A stretch of DNA of 5,197 bases from Ignavibacteriota bacterium (GTDB taxonomy: Bacteria; Bacteroidota; Ignavibacteria; Palsa-1295). Positions 5,185-5,197 of this stretch are shown piece after piece. A program made the position numbers and the translations under genes. The stretch is taken from the NCBI GenBank assembly GCA_025357895.1, contig JANYLL010000234.1:1-5197 (forward strand), given 5' to 3'. Numbering within the stretch: the stretch's first letter is position 1; every line of letters begins with the position of its first letter. Under the pieces are notes generated by a model. The model was not told the origin of the DNA. It did not search any database and worked only from the letters and a program-made list of their open reading frames with translations.

Positions 5185-5192
5185 AAGGAGGT
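5185..5192 (+). promoter_or_regulatory. consensus Shine-Dalgarno of a gene starting just outside the window
   Basis: AAGGAGGT is the full anti-SD complement, leaving AAATC to the window end. The start codon should lie within about the next five bases to the right. The gene itself is not visible. Confidence 0.75.
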
Positions 5193-5197
5193 AAATC

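Noticed and set aside
4700..5197. CRISPR array, tRNA or insertion sequence in the long intergenic region
   Set aside because: No regularly spaced repeats, no cloverleaf or CCA-type arms, and no transposase fragment were seen; the repeats present are single dyads.

Overview
The window comes from a bacterium of moderate base composition. It carries the last part of a sigma54 (RpoN) enhancer-binding regulator, a good sigma54-type promoter match just after it, and very strong Shine-Dalgarno (SD) sites before two transcription units (gene B and a gene starting beyond the right edge). This fits a Gram-negative lineage with heavy RpoN use, such as a deltaproteobacterium-like group, but the sequence does not fix the taxonomy.

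Layout, left to right. Positions 2-181 encode the Fis-type helix-turn-helix end of an NtrC-family activator. A 147-base gap with a sigma54-like site (265-280) leads to gene A (329-724), a stand-alone receiver-like protein. An AU-rich hairpin overlaps its stop. Next come a small protein resembling the 'host attachment protein'/baeRF group (787-1236) and, with a 4-base ATGA overlap, an 886-residue P-type cation ATPase (1233-3893). A 26-codon ORF with another ATGA overlap follows (3890-3970), then a weak hairpin. These genes look like one rightward operon. Convergent to it on the minus strand is gene B (4057-4485), a second stand-alone receiver-like protein that is clearly a paralogue of gene A.

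Upstream of gene B there is no convincing protein gene for about 700 bases. The part nearest gene B (4530-4705, minus strand) looks like a structured RNA. A long-range 15-position helix is followed by an intrinsic terminator that ends about 45 bases before the gene B start, which suggests an attenuated leader or a small RNA. Further right are a perfect 13-bp inverted repeat (4989-5021) and an extended -10 promoter (5140-5148). That promoter is followed by a hairpin at the predicted RNA 5' end and a consensus SD at the right edge, so a rightward gene starts just outside the window.

The most unusual element is the A/B pair. Both keep the beta3 phospho-acceptor-like Asp but have lost the conserved Thr/Ser and Lys of the receiver switch. 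Both share an H-x16-H-C signature and an NDPYL block not typical of receivers. They bracket a cation pump and a possible stress-linked protein. A reasonable but unproven model is an RpoN-controlled cation or stress response module with two atypical receiver-fold sensors or adaptors.
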